Below are positions 1 to 8,013 of a DNA stretch of 39,545 nt, one piece after another (positions within the stretch are counted from its first letter, which is position 1; every line of letters starts with the position of its first letter). The notes beneath the pieces are model-generated. The model did not search any database. It had not been told where the DNA came from and saw nothing but the letters and a program-made list of their open reading frames with translations. The stretch comes from Roseburia sp. Lineage in GTDB: Bacteria; Bacillota; Clostridia; Lachnospirales; Lachnospiraceae. The stretch is taken from the NCBI GenBank assembly GCA_022771695.1, contig JALEKJ010000030.1:1-39545 (forward strand), written 5' to 3'. The position numbers were made by a program, and so were the translations under genes.

Positions 1-58
1 TGTTACGTTTACCTTCGGTCAGTTGTACTTTGTGTACGGGTTTCTTTTCTCTTGCCAT
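1..58 (-). CDS. IS256-family transposase, N-terminal fragment (cut by window edge)
   Basis: Only the first 19 codons are visible, reading leftwards off the window: MAREKKPVHKVQLTEGKRN. From memory this matches the start of IS256-family (mutator-type) DDE transposases common in Lachnospiraceae, which begin MAREKKPVHKVQ and continue with a TEGKRN motif. The ATG at 58 is preceded by AGGAGG with a 9-base spacer, so the start is well supported. The catalytic DDE domain lies outside the window, so whether the element is intact cannot be judged. It inserts downstream of the small membrane-peptide gene at 194-334. Confidence 0.72.
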   Translation of the reverse strand, partial: MAREKKPVHKVQLTEGKRN

Positions 59-118
59 AATAAAAGGCCTCCTATGATTTTAAATTTTATCATAGAAGAC
101 CCCATAAATCTTTATTTA

Positions 119-139
119 CAGAAAAACTTTCACAGACTC
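119..139 (-). repeat. Candidate terminal inverted repeat of the IS256-type element
   Basis: Reading the minus strand from 139, the sequence GAGTCTGTGAAAGTTTTTCT resembles the G-T-C-T-G-T-G...A-A type ends seen in IS256-family elements. It lies about 60-80 bases upstream of the transposase start, the expected distance. The partner repeat is outside the window, so the exact boundary and any target duplication cannot be confirmed. Confidence 0.4.
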
Positions 140-193
140 AAAACTGTATTCCCTCTATTTGGAAGATTTCTTAAAAGCCCTCCACAGCAAATT

Positions 194-334
194 CTAGTCA
201 CAGCAAAAAATATAATATCCTGCCAACATGGTAATCACAATCAATATAAATCCAAAGAAACGGTTATGGATAACCAGCATGACCAACATTCCCATTGAGA
301 AACAAAACAGTGCAAATCCTATTATCCGTTTCAT
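194..334 (-). CDS. Small membrane peptide (46 aa), hypothetical
   Basis: This ORF starts at ATG 334 and ends at a TAG at 194-196. The 46-residue product is almost wholly hydrophobic: a basic start (MKRIIGFALFCF), a first membrane segment at about residues 4-22, a short polar turn with HNR, then a second segment at about 28-43, ending in CCD. This predicts a two-pass hairpin inner-membrane peptide. The ribosome site is weak (GGTGG about 6 bases before the ATG). It follows the gerW terminator at 348-378 and sits next to the IS element. I recall similar 45-50 residue peptides in Lachnospiraceae, but no function is known to me. The compositional bias and clean start argue for a real gene, without proof. 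Confidence 0.55.
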   Translation of the reverse strand: MKRIIGFALFCFSMGMLVMLVIHNRFFGFILIVITMLAGYYIFCCD

Positions 335-347
335 AGAACCACCAAAA

Positions 348-378
348 AAAAGCATATATCATTATAATATATGCTTTT
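348..378 (-). terminator. Rho-independent terminator after gerW
   Basis: A 12-bp perfect stem (AAAAGCATATAT with ATATATGCTTTT, 7-base loop) lies 45 bases past the gerW stop. On the minus strand it is followed by a T-run (complement of the A-run at 344-350). It probably ends the NUDIX-to-gerW transcript. Confidence 0.75.
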
Positions 379-422
379 CTCTTGTACTACTATACTATTT
401 TTTCCGCCTCACTCTGTCCGCG

Positions 423-869
423 TTATTCCTGCTCTTTATTTACTGAGTCCTTTAAGATTTCTTCCATCTCTTTGCCGGCAGCTTCCTTTGCTTTCTGTTC
501 CTCTTCTGTCGGAGCCTCACTCTGTGCTGTAACATCATTCTTTGCAGTAAACTTATTTACAAAATCAGGTATCATATCGAGAACTTTTGTCACTCCATCC
601 TGATTCTTAATATTCACAAGCTTTGTTGTTCCATTCTGAATAACCAGCACTGCACTTGGTGTAATCTTACCACCCATACCTCCGCCTGCATTATTCTTCT
701 TCTCCTGCGAAAAAGCACCCGCTCCTACACCAAAAGATACATCCACTAACGGAAGTATGATTGTGTCTCCGATGTGAATTGCATCTCCAACGACAGTCTT
801 TGTCGTGATAAAGCTGTCCATTCCCTTAAATAAAGATTCTACTGTTGAATTAAAGCTGTTGTCTGCCAT
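423..869 (-). CDS. gerW: GerW (YtfJ) family sporulation protein
   Basis: A 148-residue protein starting MADNSFNSTVESLF at 869, where AGGAAGG lies about 9 bases upstream; the open frame extends to 935 but that part overlaps the neighbouring gene and lacks such a site. The GerW/YtfJ domain covers about residues 1-105: a helical start with LFKGMDSF, the IGDTIILPLVDVSFGVGAG core, a Gly-rich GGGMGG segment and a SAVLVIQNGTTKLVNI strand. The tail from about 110 is acidic and charged. In Bacillus, YtfJ is made in the forespore and affects germination. The neighbour is a DUF2953 protein, as in the Bacillus ytfI-ytfJ pair, which supports the assignment. It implies the host can sporulate or descends from a sporulator. 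Confidence 0.9.
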   Translation of the reverse strand: MADNSFNSTVESLFKGMDSFITTKTVVGDAIHIGDTIILPLVDVSFGVGAGAFSQEKKNNAGGGMGGKITPSAVLVIQNGTTKLVNIKNQDGVTKVLDMIPDFVNKFTAKNDVTAQSEAPTEEEQKAKEAAGKEMEEILKDSVNKEQE

Positions 870-909
870 TCTGATAACCTTCCTTTCTATTCTATACGGC
901 TCATTTTCC

Positions 910-1845
910 TTATCGGTCGAGCAGCTTCTTTGCAAAAATACGAACTTCTTTCTTCTTCCAAAGTCTTATAACCGATGCTACAAAATGTATCACTCGCATT
1001 CTTCCTTTGATTTCAAATGTCCCTTTGACATAAGACTCTTCGCTCTCAAAATCGGGTATGACACTTACCTGATATTGATATAAAACTGGAAACATACTCA
1101 AAATTCCCAACGCTTGTCCCGTCGCGGCGGGGTCACCCGCCGAAAATCGCAAATCTGTGACAAGCTTCCTAAATTTAAAATGCCCGAAAAGATATTTCAG
1201 TTCTGCCACGACTGCCAAAATCACATTTCTATTTGCCTCATCCGTGATAACCGCTTTTAAATCCGAGGCATTTTTTAATAACTGAGGTATCCCCACCTTT
1301 ATTCTGTGCAGTTGTGCAAAAAAACTTCGAATTCCTGACTGAACGAGTGAAAGAAACTCTCGAATCTTTGTCATGATTCGGTTGAACAGGCTTCTGCGTT
1401 GATGACCTCCATGCACATGTTCTATGTCAACACCCTCTGCCGCCGGAACATCCGCTTGCGGCACAGCTACAGCTTCATCTACATACGATGTCTCTCTTGC
1501 CTCTCTTCCCGTAACCGCAGCACTCACTTTCCCCGAGTCTTTCTCTTCGTCTGTTTCTTCCTCTAAATCTTCTTCCTCAAAAACACTTTTTTTCTTGGGT
1601 TTCATATGGATTCCGAATATATAGAGAACGGAATCGAACTTTTTTTCCTGATAGTCTGCGTGAAATAATATCAGATGCAAGAGCCAACTAGCTTTCGCGT
1701 GAATCGTTATCTCATCATCCACCTGTCCAAGCACCTGATAGCGCACCGGTACCAACAGTACAAGAAGCGCCAGCAACAGGATAATGCCCAACAGGGCAAG
1801 CAGGATGATTCCGATTAATTTAAGTATGAATAATATAACCGACAT
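910..1845 (-). CDS. DUF2953 domain membrane protein (YtfI-like)
   Basis: A 311-residue protein. The first 33 residues form a long hydrophobic segment rich in Leu and Ile, which anchors it in the membrane. A DUF2953-like region follows (PVRYQVLGQVDDEITIHAKASWLLHLILF), then a linker at about 88-150 that is acidic and low complexity, containing a His-rich patch (HVHGGHQRR), and a C-terminal half including LVTDLRFSAGDPAATGQALGI, typical of the family. The start at 1845 has a strong GGGGAGGAAGG site. It lies 40 bases upstream of gerW and is likely translated from the same transcript. In Bacillus, ytfI sits beside ytfJ; its molecular role is unknown. It is probably sporulation-related by context only. 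Confidence 0.82.
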   Translation of the reverse strand: MSVILFILKLIGIILLALLGIILLLALLVLLVPVRYQVLGQVDDEITIHAKASWLLHLILFHADYQEKKFDSVLYIFGIHMKPKKKSVFEEEDLEEETDEEKDSGKVSAAVTGREARETSYVDEAVAVPQADVPAAEGVDIEHVHGGHQRRSLFNRIMTKIREFLSLVQSGIRSFFAQLHRIKVGIPQLLKNASDLKAVITDEANRNVILAVVAELKYLFGHFKFRKLVTDLRFSAGDPAATGQALGILSMFPVLYQYQVSVIPDFESEESYVKGTFEIKGRMRVIHFVASVIRLWKKKEVRIFAKKLLDR

Positions 1846-1858
1846 CCTTCCTCCCCGC

Positions 1859-2173
1859 CTAATGATTTCCCGTCAGATAGTTTTTAACCGCAAAGCCGCC
1901 GGTCTTATGATACACCAAATCCACAATAGATGCTGCCACCTCTACCGCCTCATCATACCCCTTTGCAAGACCTACGACATAGAGATTCTGCTTTGGGTAT
2001 CCCTTTTGCAGCAATTCTTTCGCAGGAATGATATCCAAAAGATTACTCTCATTGGACGCCAGCGCGATGACATAAATGTTCAACTGTCCTGCATTATGGC
2101 ATATCTTCCATTTAATTCTATTTGTCTTATGTACAATACTCTCTCCTACATACAAATCATCATGCCATGTCAT
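1859..2173 (-). CDS. Conserved protein of unknown function (about 104 aa)
   Basis: The product (MTWHDDLYVGESIV...) is a compact soluble protein without signal or membrane segments. Visible features are KWKICHNAGQLNIYVIALASN and a segment LLQKGYPKQNLYVVGLAKGYDEAVE, followed by a C-terminal helix (AASIVDLVYHKTGGFAVKNYL). I recall close relatives in Lachnospiraceae genomes but cannot name a family. The start is uncertain: ATG 2173 has only a weak GAG site, while an in-frame ATG at 2197 and a TTG at 2206 would add 8 and 11 residues. It stands between a NUDIX hydrolase and DUF2953, 13 bases before the latter, so it is likely part of the same operon. Confidence 0.7.
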   Translation of the reverse strand: MTWHDDLYVGESIVHKTNRIKWKICHNAGQLNIYVIALASNESNLLDIIPAKELLQKGYPKQNLYVVGLAKGYDEAVEVAASIVDLVYHKTGGFAVKNYLTGNH

Positions 2174-2227
2174 GTGCGCTCGCAATCTCACTCCCATCCC
2201 AGGCAACGGATATTTTTATCCGTGTAC

Positions 2228-2680
2228 TTAAAAGTATTTGTGATTTCCCCACAAATTACTCTTCTTTAATTCCAAATATTCGTTATAGGCCTTTTCTAAT
2301 ATCTGCTTTTCATTCGGAAACTTCAACAGATGATACGCCTCATGGAATTTATAATATCCGGAATCCACAAAATATTCTTCCCTCTGTGGTTTGCTGTAAT
2401 AACTGTCCGCCATCATCAGATACCAATGTACCTCTTTCTCAACGGTATCCTCCGGCACGGTAAAAGAATACTGGCTCTTGCCTACATACTTGATGATTCC
2501 CGCTTTCACACCGGTTTCCTCCTGTACCTCTCGCACAGCCGTATCCTTATATTCCTCGCCCGTCTCAACGGTCCCTTTGGGCAACACCCACCCCTCATAT
2601 TTGTTCTTGTAATTCTTGTACAAGAGCAGTATCTTGCCACGGAATATTACTACACCACCACAACTCGTTGCTTCGATCAT
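2228..2680 (-). CDS. NUDIX hydrolase
   Basis: A 150-residue protein with a complete Nudix box at residues 36-58 (G36, E42, R50-E51, E54-E55-x-G57), the Mg2+-binding helix that hydrolyses nucleoside diphosphate-linked substrates. The surrounding sequence (CGGVVIFRGKILLLYKN, WVLPKGTVE) is that of small MutT/Ap4A-hydrolase-like enzymes. After the box, HWYLMMADSYYS and EEYFVDSGYYKFHEAYHLL form the rest of the fold. The substrate cannot be told from sequence; diadenosine polyphosphates or oxidised nucleotides are possibilities. The ATG at 2680 is preceded by AGGAGG (CACAGGAGGTATTGCA). It is the first gene after the promoter at 2745-2773. Confidence 0.9.
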   Translation of the reverse strand: MIEATSCGGVVIFRGKILLLYKNYKNKYEGWVLPKGTVETGEEYKDTAVREVQEETGVKAGIIKYVGKSQYSFTVPEDTVEKEVHWYLMMADSYYSKPQREEYFVDSGYYKFHEAYHLLKFPNEKQILEKAYNEYLELKKSNLWGNHKYF

Positions 2681-2744
2681 TGCAATACCTCCTGTGTGGT
2701 TGTCAAGAATGGAAAAATTTCTCCCATTTTCCTAATTTAAATTC

Positions 2745-2773
2745 AGTATAATACTTTTTCGACTTCCGTGCAA
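2745..2773 (-). promoter_or_regulatory. Sigma-A-like promoter for the NUDIX-gerW operon
   Basis: On the minus strand, TTGCAC (2773-2768) and TATACT (2750-2745) are separated by exactly 17 bases. The predicted start is about 58 bases before the NUDIX ATG. Two copies of TGGTTGTCAAG, at 2697-2707 and 2775-2785, flank it. Confidence 0.6.
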
Positions 2774-2805
2774 CTGGTTGTCAAGCATCTTCACTCCATA
2801 ACCTT

Positions 2806-4308
2806 CTATTCTTTTTCTATATAGTATTCCTCAAAAATCTCTTTTGCAATCGGCACTGCATACTCACTGCCGATTCCGGAATCTTCTACAATAATCGCAA
2901 CCGCAATATCTTTTTTCCCCTCCTGGTGTGCATAGCCGACAAACCATGAATGACTTGCATTGGAACTGGACGAAAATTCCGCTGAACCGGTCTTACCATA
3001 AACCTCATAACTGTCACTTAAAAGCTTCGTTGCAGTTCCCTCTTCCACAACCGCACGCATATACTCCTGCAGGATTGCCGTATCTTCCTCCGCTATCAAC
3101 GTTCCATACGCCTTTGGCGTATACTGCTCTACCATATTTCCCTCAGCATCCGTTGTATGGTCAATCACATACGGGCGCATTAAAACACCATCATTTGCAA
3201 TCGCACATGTGATAAGTGCCATATGGAACGGCGTAACCAGTGTTTTTCCTTGACCGATGGCGGTCTCCATAATTGTAGAAGCGGAATCCTCTGTCGACAG
3301 TACAAAGCTGCTCTGCGAGGATTCAAACGTTGTCGGCAATGCCGTATTGAACAACAGTCCGTCACACATTTTTTTGAACTGCTCAATATCCAGCGTCATA
3401 CCAAGGGACGCATAAGACGAATTACAAGAATGTGCAAACGAATCCTTTAGATTCTCTGTGCCATGACTTTTGTTCTTATGGCAGTGAATCGTCTTATTAT
3501 CAAGTGTATATTTTCCATTACACTGATATACATATTCGTTATAATCTTGATTCTGTTGAATGTACGCCAATGTCGTAAAAATCTTAAACGTAGAACCCGG
3601 CGGATATAGTCCCTGCGTTGCGCGATTTAAAAGTGCAGAGCTGTCACTGTCTTCTGACACCATACCTTCCCAGTCCTCGGAAAGATAATTGGGGTCAAAG
3701 TCCGGTTTTGATACCATCGCAAGAATCTTACCAGTCTCCGGCTCCATGACCACGACCGCGCCATCATAAGTACCAAGCGCATCAAATGCCCGTAACTGTA
3801 AATCATAGTCAAGCGTTGTTGTGACACTATCACCAGGACTCTTTTCTCCCTGTATCTGGTTGACTGCCTTTTCCATATAAAAAATATTAGAACGCAATAG
3901 ACTAAAATTCGCCATTTCTTCAATGCCGCTTCTTCCATGGGTAGAATACCCCACAACATGTGCAAAGATTCTTCCATATGGATAAAGGCGCGTCTCGTTT
4001 CCGTCCTCATCCACAACCGACTGAGCCAACGTTACGCCATCCGCCGAATAAATATCACCGCGAATAACGCTTCTTGTAAAGAGCTCCTGTCTTTTATTAT
4101 ACGGATTATTGATAAACTGTTCACTTTCTCCATATTGAAAATACACAAAGTATCCCATCAGGCAAAGAAATGCAGCGAGAAACGAGTAGGTAACAACTGT
4201 AAATTCCTTGTTTTTCTTACCCTTTTTTACCTTTTCGGTATTATCAAGATAACTCCTCAATTTCTTCGTCAAACCTTGTTTTTCTTTGTTTTGTTCGTTT
4301 TGCTTCAT
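2806..4308 (-). CDS. Class B penicillin-binding protein (D,D-transpeptidase)
   Basis: A 500-residue protein that crosslinks peptidoglycan at the outer membrane face. A charged cytoplasmic start is followed by one membrane anchor (about 36-57), then a short dimerisation region (RGDIYSADGVTLAQ at about 83), and the transpeptidase domain from about 165. The active-site motifs are all present: S239-T-F-K242, S294-C-N296 and K439-T-G441. The start at ATG 4308 has GAGGG 8 bases upstream and overlaps the end of the FtsW/RodA gene by 65 bases. This pairing with a SEDS protein is the classic polymerase plus transpeptidase partnership. It may serve elongation, division or spore cortex; the sequence does not decide. 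No hairpin is evident after its stop. Confidence 0.92.
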   Translation of the reverse strand: MKQNEQNKEKQGLTKKLRSYLDNTEKVKKGKKNKEFTVVTYSFLAAFLCLMGYFVYFQYGESEQFINNPYNKRQELFTRSVIRGDIYSADGVTLAQSVVDEDGNETRLYPYGRIFAHVVGYSTHGRSGIEEMANFSLLRSNIFYMEKAVNQIQGEKSPGDSVTTTLDYDLQLRAFDALGTYDGAVVVMEPETGKILAMVSKPDFDPNYLSEDWEGMVSEDSDSSALLNRATQGLYPPGSTFKIFTTLAYIQQNQDYNEYVYQCNGKYTLDNKTIHCHKNKSHGTENLKDSFAHSCNSSYASLGMTLDIEQFKKMCDGLLFNTALPTTFESSQSSFVLSTEDSASTIMETAIGQGKTLVTPFHMALITCAIANDGVLMRPYVIDHTTDAEGNMVEQYTPKAYGTLIAEEDTAILQEYMRAVVEEGTATKLLSDSYEVYGKTGSAEFSSSSNASHSWFVGYAHQEGKKDIAVAIIVEDSGIGSEYAVPIAKEIFEEYYIEKE

Positions 4309-5620
4309 TTATATTTCCCTCATCCTGTCTAAGAATGTACATCCCCTGGACAATCGCAAATACTACCATCGTCGCCAAGAGTGAACTTCCTCCATAACTG
4401 ACCAGTGGCAGTGTAACGCCGGTAGACGGAATAAACTTCGTCACACCGCCAATCATAAGAAACACCTGAAATCCATAAACTGTGCCAAGCCCTAATGCAA
4501 CCAGCTTATAGAACTGTTCTTTCATCTGCATTGCCACATTTAAGAACATCAAATAGCAGCTCACGCATACCATTAACAGACACAATGCAAAAATACCGCC
4601 CAATTCCTCCGAAATTGCTGAAAATATAAAATCCTGCTCTACAACCGGTATCTTCTCCGGCATCCCTTGATAAAGTCCCATGCCAAACCAACCGCCAGTT
4701 CCAATCGCAAACAGCGACTGGCAAATCTGATACCCTTCATTGTCAATAACACTCAACGGATCCGACCAAGCCAACACACGCACACGCACATGAGCAAATA
4801 ACTGATATGCCACAGCCGCCGCAATACTTCCTGCGAGCACACCTCCTGCCAGATAAAAAAGTTTCCTTGTCGCCACATAAAGCATGATTAGATATGTGAC
4901 AAAGAAAATCAATGCACCACCCAAATCTTTCGATAGGACCAATATCAAAACGTGAATCGCCGCAATCACAGTTGCAATACATACTTGTTTAAAATCCGTC
5001 CTCTCGTATAACATGCAGGCCACAAAGAAAACAAAAATAATCTTGATAAACTCACTCAACTGAACGGAAATGCCCCCCACTGCAATCGAAAGCTTTGCCC
5101 CATAACTCGTTGCCCCTAAGATGGCAACTGCCGCAAGTCCACAGATACCGATAACAGCATAAAGCCATGTCAGCTTCCGCACAAAATGCACTTTCCGAAT
5201 CAAAAACGGTATCATCAATGTCACAATCATTGCCGCCAAAGCAATTAAGAACTGTTTGACCGCTTTGTCAAAAGACAATCGGGTAAGCATAATGAATCCG
5301 ATTAAAAGCAGCATACACATATTATTCACCAAAAGCCTGGAAGCTCCTTTGTAAAGCATTTGGTAACATGAAATCGTGACTGCCACAAAAATCACCTGAA
5401 ATACATAAAACAAAATCATCAGTATATCATCCGTGACTGCAAAAATTGCCAGATATGCATCGAGATGAATGAGATACATCAAAACCATCTGACGTTTGAA
5501 TATTCTATTTTTCTTTTCCTCGCTAAGCTTTCCGCGAAATGCCGAAAAACACTCATACGTGTAGCAAGCGAACAATAATGTCATCAGATATTTTGATATC
5601 TCTACAATCAGATTTGTCAT
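4244..5620 (-). CDS. FtsW/RodA/SpoVE-family (SEDS) peptidoglycan glycosyltransferase
   Basis: A 458-residue polytopic membrane protein with about ten to twelve hydrophobic helices. SEDS proteins polymerise lipid II into glycan strands. Family-typical stretches are visible: LSIAVGGISVQLSEFIKIIF, VLSKDLGGALIFFVTYL, SDPLSVIDNEGYQICQSLFAIGTGG, EQDFIFSAISEELGG and PLVSYGGSSLLATM. The N-terminal about 90 residues form extra membrane helices before the core domain, as is usual for clostridial members encoded beside a PBP. The ATG at 5620 lies 4 bases after the U32 gene stop, so the two are probably translationally coupled, and the C-terminus overlaps the PBP gene. FtsW, RodA and SpoVE cannot be told apart here. 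Confidence 0.92.
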   Translation of the reverse strand: MTNLIVEISKYLMTLLFACYTYECFSAFRGKLSEEKKNRIFKRQMVLMYLIHLDAYLAIFAVTDDILMILFYVFQVIFVAVTISCYQMLYKGASRLLVNNMCMLLLIGFIMLTRLSFDKAVKQFLIALAAMIVTLMIPFLIRKVHFVRKLTWLYAVIGICGLAAVAILGATSYGAKLSIAVGGISVQLSEFIKIIFVFFVACMLYERTDFKQVCIATVIAAIHVLILVLSKDLGGALIFFVTYLIMLYVATRKLFYLAGGVLAGSIAAAVAYQLFAHVRVRVLAWSDPLSVIDNEGYQICQSLFAIGTGGWFGMGLYQGMPEKIPVVEQDFIFSAISEELGGIFALCLLMVCVSCYLMFLNVAMQMKEQFYKLVALGLGTVYGFQVFLMIGGVTKFIPSTGVTLPLVSYGGSSLLATMVVFAIVQGMYILRQDEGNINEAKRTKQRKTRFDEEIEELS

Positions 5621-5624
5621 ATGG

Positions 5625-7919
5625 CTATTCTACCCCTCGCTTATAATGCCCATTCGTATATTCGCTGTTCAATAGTTCCTTAAAGTTTTTCTTACCGGAA
5701 AGGAAAGACTCCTCACAGATATGTAAAATTTCTTGCACCCGTGTCGCATCCTCAACGGTAAATGCAAGCCGATATGTTGAAATTCCCGCTTCATTTAACT
5801 CATCTTTTGAGCCGAATAATACCATTGGCGTCGTATTATAAATGGTATTGTAGCATTCACTGCAGTTATTCTTCACCGGGAAAAATTTTCCATATCGATC
5901 CTTTAAATAGGTAACCGTCTTATGCTTATCACAGGCTGATGTATTCGCATGGACACACTGTGCAGAAGTCATCAGCGGCAGGTATCCATAAATCAAAGTC
6001 TCACTGCTCTCGTTATTTCTAGCCAGAATCTCTCTGTGGTTTAGCTCCAGCGGTACAGTATCGCGCAACGGTCTAAACTCCCAAAGGACTTTTTTTGCTT
6101 CACGATTCCATATGTAAACACTATGGTCTAAGATGATGGGCATTGATTCCTTAAAATGCTCCTTTGCAAAAAATGCTGCATCATAGCTTTTTACCACAAC
6201 TCCGTCCAATCCAAGCTCCAAAAAGTTCCTAAGGTGCTTCTCATAGAATTCTGCTGTGCGTTTGCGAAAAATTGCCGGCAGAATAAAATAGACCCGTTTT
6301 CCTGCTTCGTGTGCAGCATCAACATCCTCCTTCAGTTGCGAAAACATCATCCCCCTGTCATAGCAGCTACTGTCATAATATATTGCATCTACAAACACAC
6401 TGCCAAGCACAGATTTTGCTTGACTGCGCTGCTCCACAGAAGCCACATAGCGTTCTTTGATTTCCTGACTGCCCTGTACCTGCGACAACTCTTCCTGCTT
6501 ATGATATTTTTCCTTATTCACCGCATATGTTCTTCGCTTATCAGAAAGCATTGCCAACTCTAACTGTTCTAATGCCTCTCTGCGCAACTGATTGATTGCC
6601 TGTACGGGCAAAAAAACGTCCGAATCCATCTCAATCTCTAACTTGTCGAACGCAAACGGCGTATTTCCGGTTTTCTTTATGCTTGCTTCCACCTTTTCCA
6701 AAGAAAGCGGTGACCGAAGCGCCGGCTGAACCTCATCCCCTGCTACCTCAATACGGATTTCCCCTGCCGATAGTTCTATTGTAGCAGGAGATTCTTTTTT
6801 TAGTCTTAAGATTCCATTGATTTTTTCTTTTATTTCGGACCCTTCTGCCTTCGCATAGACATAACGCTTTCGTATTTCCTCCTGTAAGCTTTCATTCGTC
6901 TTTGCATGGTTTGGCTTTCCGAAGGTAATCATATCTTTTCCATTATTTTTGTAATAATAGGCATCTGTAAAGCCACTGCGATTTCCCATATCAAGAAGCT
7001 TCGTCATATCCGCTTTTTCTACCATATAATGTTCTTTGGCAAAAGCCCTTGCCGCTTCTTCACTCATACCTTTCACGCGAGCTTCATTTAAGTCCGCTAA
7101 ATAATTATCCACATATTTGCGATACAGAGACACGACGCCTGCCGCATACTCCGCCTGCTTCATTCTTCCCTCAATCTTAAGCGAATAAACACCACTCTCT
7201 GAAAGCATAGGAATATCCGCAATTCCACACAAATCTTTCGGGCTTAACACAAAATTCCCGGTAAGCGCAACCTTTTTCTTTTCTTCGTTAAACACTTCGT
7301 AAGGCAAGCGGCATGGCTGTGCGCATCTGCCTCGATTTCCACTTCTCCCACCAAGCATGCTGCTGAGCAGGCACTGTCCGGAATAGCAATAGCAAAGCGC
7401 TCCGTGCACAAAAGTCTCAATCTCGATGTCTACTTCCTCATGAATGCGCTGAATCTCCTTAAGTGACATCTCGCGCGCTGTCACAACACGGCTTGCACCA
7501 AGCTCCTTCATATAACGGGCACCATAGGTTCCTGTGACAGTCATCTGTGTGCTTGTATGGATATCCAGCCCCGGAAATTCCTGTCGTATCAGTGCAAGCG
7601 CTCCCATATCCTGCACAATGACTGCATCCAGTCCCTGCTCATAGTACGGGCGCAGATACTTGCATAATTGTTCCTGCAATTCTTCTTCCTTAAACAAGGT
7701 GTTGACGGTCAGATAAATCTCTCTCCCATGTATATGTGCATAGTCTATCGCTCTTAACAATTCTTCTTCTTCAAAATTATTGGCATAAGCTCTCGCCCCA
7801 AACTGGCTACCACCCAAATAGACCGCATCTGCACCCGCGCGAATGACTGCCTGAAACGTCTCAAAAGAGCCTGCCGGTGCCAACACCTCAATTTCATTTT
7901 TCTTTTTCTGCTCTGCCAT
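5625..7919 (-). CDS. Peptidase U32 family protein, RlhA/TrhP-like RNA hydroxylation enzyme
   Basis: A 764-residue protein from ATG 7919, chosen because AAAGGA lies 7 bases ahead; the open frame continues to 8000 without a comparable site. The U32 barrel is at about residues 9-300 (VLAPAGSFETFQAVIRAGADAVYLGG). The family signature ETFVHGALCYCYSGQC is at 168-183, and C176, C183, C199 and C203 form the four-Cys set proposed to hold an Fe-S cluster. A DUF3656-like region follows (about 370-480). E. coli members RlhA and TrhP make 5-hydroxycytidine in 23S rRNA and 5-hydroxyuridine in tRNA using prephenate; the DUF3656 architecture favours RlhA. A second barrel-like segment with additional Cys (CSECYNTIYNTTPMVLF) makes up the C-terminus. 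Substrate is inferred, and the peptidase name is historical. Confidence 0.85.
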   Translation of the reverse strand: MAEQKKKNEIEVLAPAGSFETFQAVIRAGADAVYLGGSQFGARAYANNFEEEELLRAIDYAHIHGREIYLTVNTLFKEEELQEQLCKYLRPYYEQGLDAVIVQDMGALALIRQEFPGLDIHTSTQMTVTGTYGARYMKELGASRVVTAREMSLKEIQRIHEEVDIEIETFVHGALCYCYSGQCLLSSMLGGRSGNRGRCAQPCRLPYEVFNEEKKKVALTGNFVLSPKDLCGIADIPMLSESGVYSLKIEGRMKQAEYAAGVVSLYRKYVDNYLADLNEARVKGMSEEAARAFAKEHYMVEKADMTKLLDMGNRSGFTDAYYYKNNGKDMITFGKPNHAKTNESLQEEIRKRYVYAKAEGSEIKEKINGILRLKKESPATIELSAGEIRIEVAGDEVQPALRSPLSLEKVEASIKKTGNTPFAFDKLEIEMDSDVFLPVQAINQLRREALEQLELAMLSDKRRTYAVNKEKYHKQEELSQVQGSQEIKERYVASVEQRSQAKSVLGSVFVDAIYYDSSCYDRGMMFSQLKEDVDAAHEAGKRVYFILPAIFRKRTAEFYEKHLRNFLELGLDGVVVKSYDAAFFAKEHFKESMPIILDHSVYIWNREAKKVLWEFRPLRDTVPLELNHREILARNNESSETLIYGYLPLMTSAQCVHANTSACDKHKTVTYLKDRYGKFFPVKNNCSECYNTIYNTTPMVLFGSKDELNEAGISTYRLAFTVEDATRVQEILHICEESFLSGKKNFKELLNSEYTNGHYKRGVE

Positions 7920-8013
7920 GTTCATGTCCTTTCTCCGAACCATTCCCACTTTCAAGAAAAAATAAGGGACGAAAAAAGTATCCTCTCCGTCCCATCTCAT
8001 TTTCTTCAGTTGT

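Noticed and set aside
2206-2223. Small hairpin CGGATA-TTTT-TATCCG as a terminator after the NUDIX gene
   Set aside because: The stem is only 6 bp, it has no T-run after it, and transcription must continue into the downstream operon genes.
2697-2784. TTGACA hexamers on the minus strand at 2706-2701 and 2784-2779 as -35 boxes
   Set aside because: No -10 box lies at 16-18 bases from either copy; the TTGCAC/TATACT pair at 17 bases fits better.
3937-4332. Plus-strand ORF across the PBP start
   Set aside because: Antisense to the PBP and SEDS genes, no family resemblance, no start signal.
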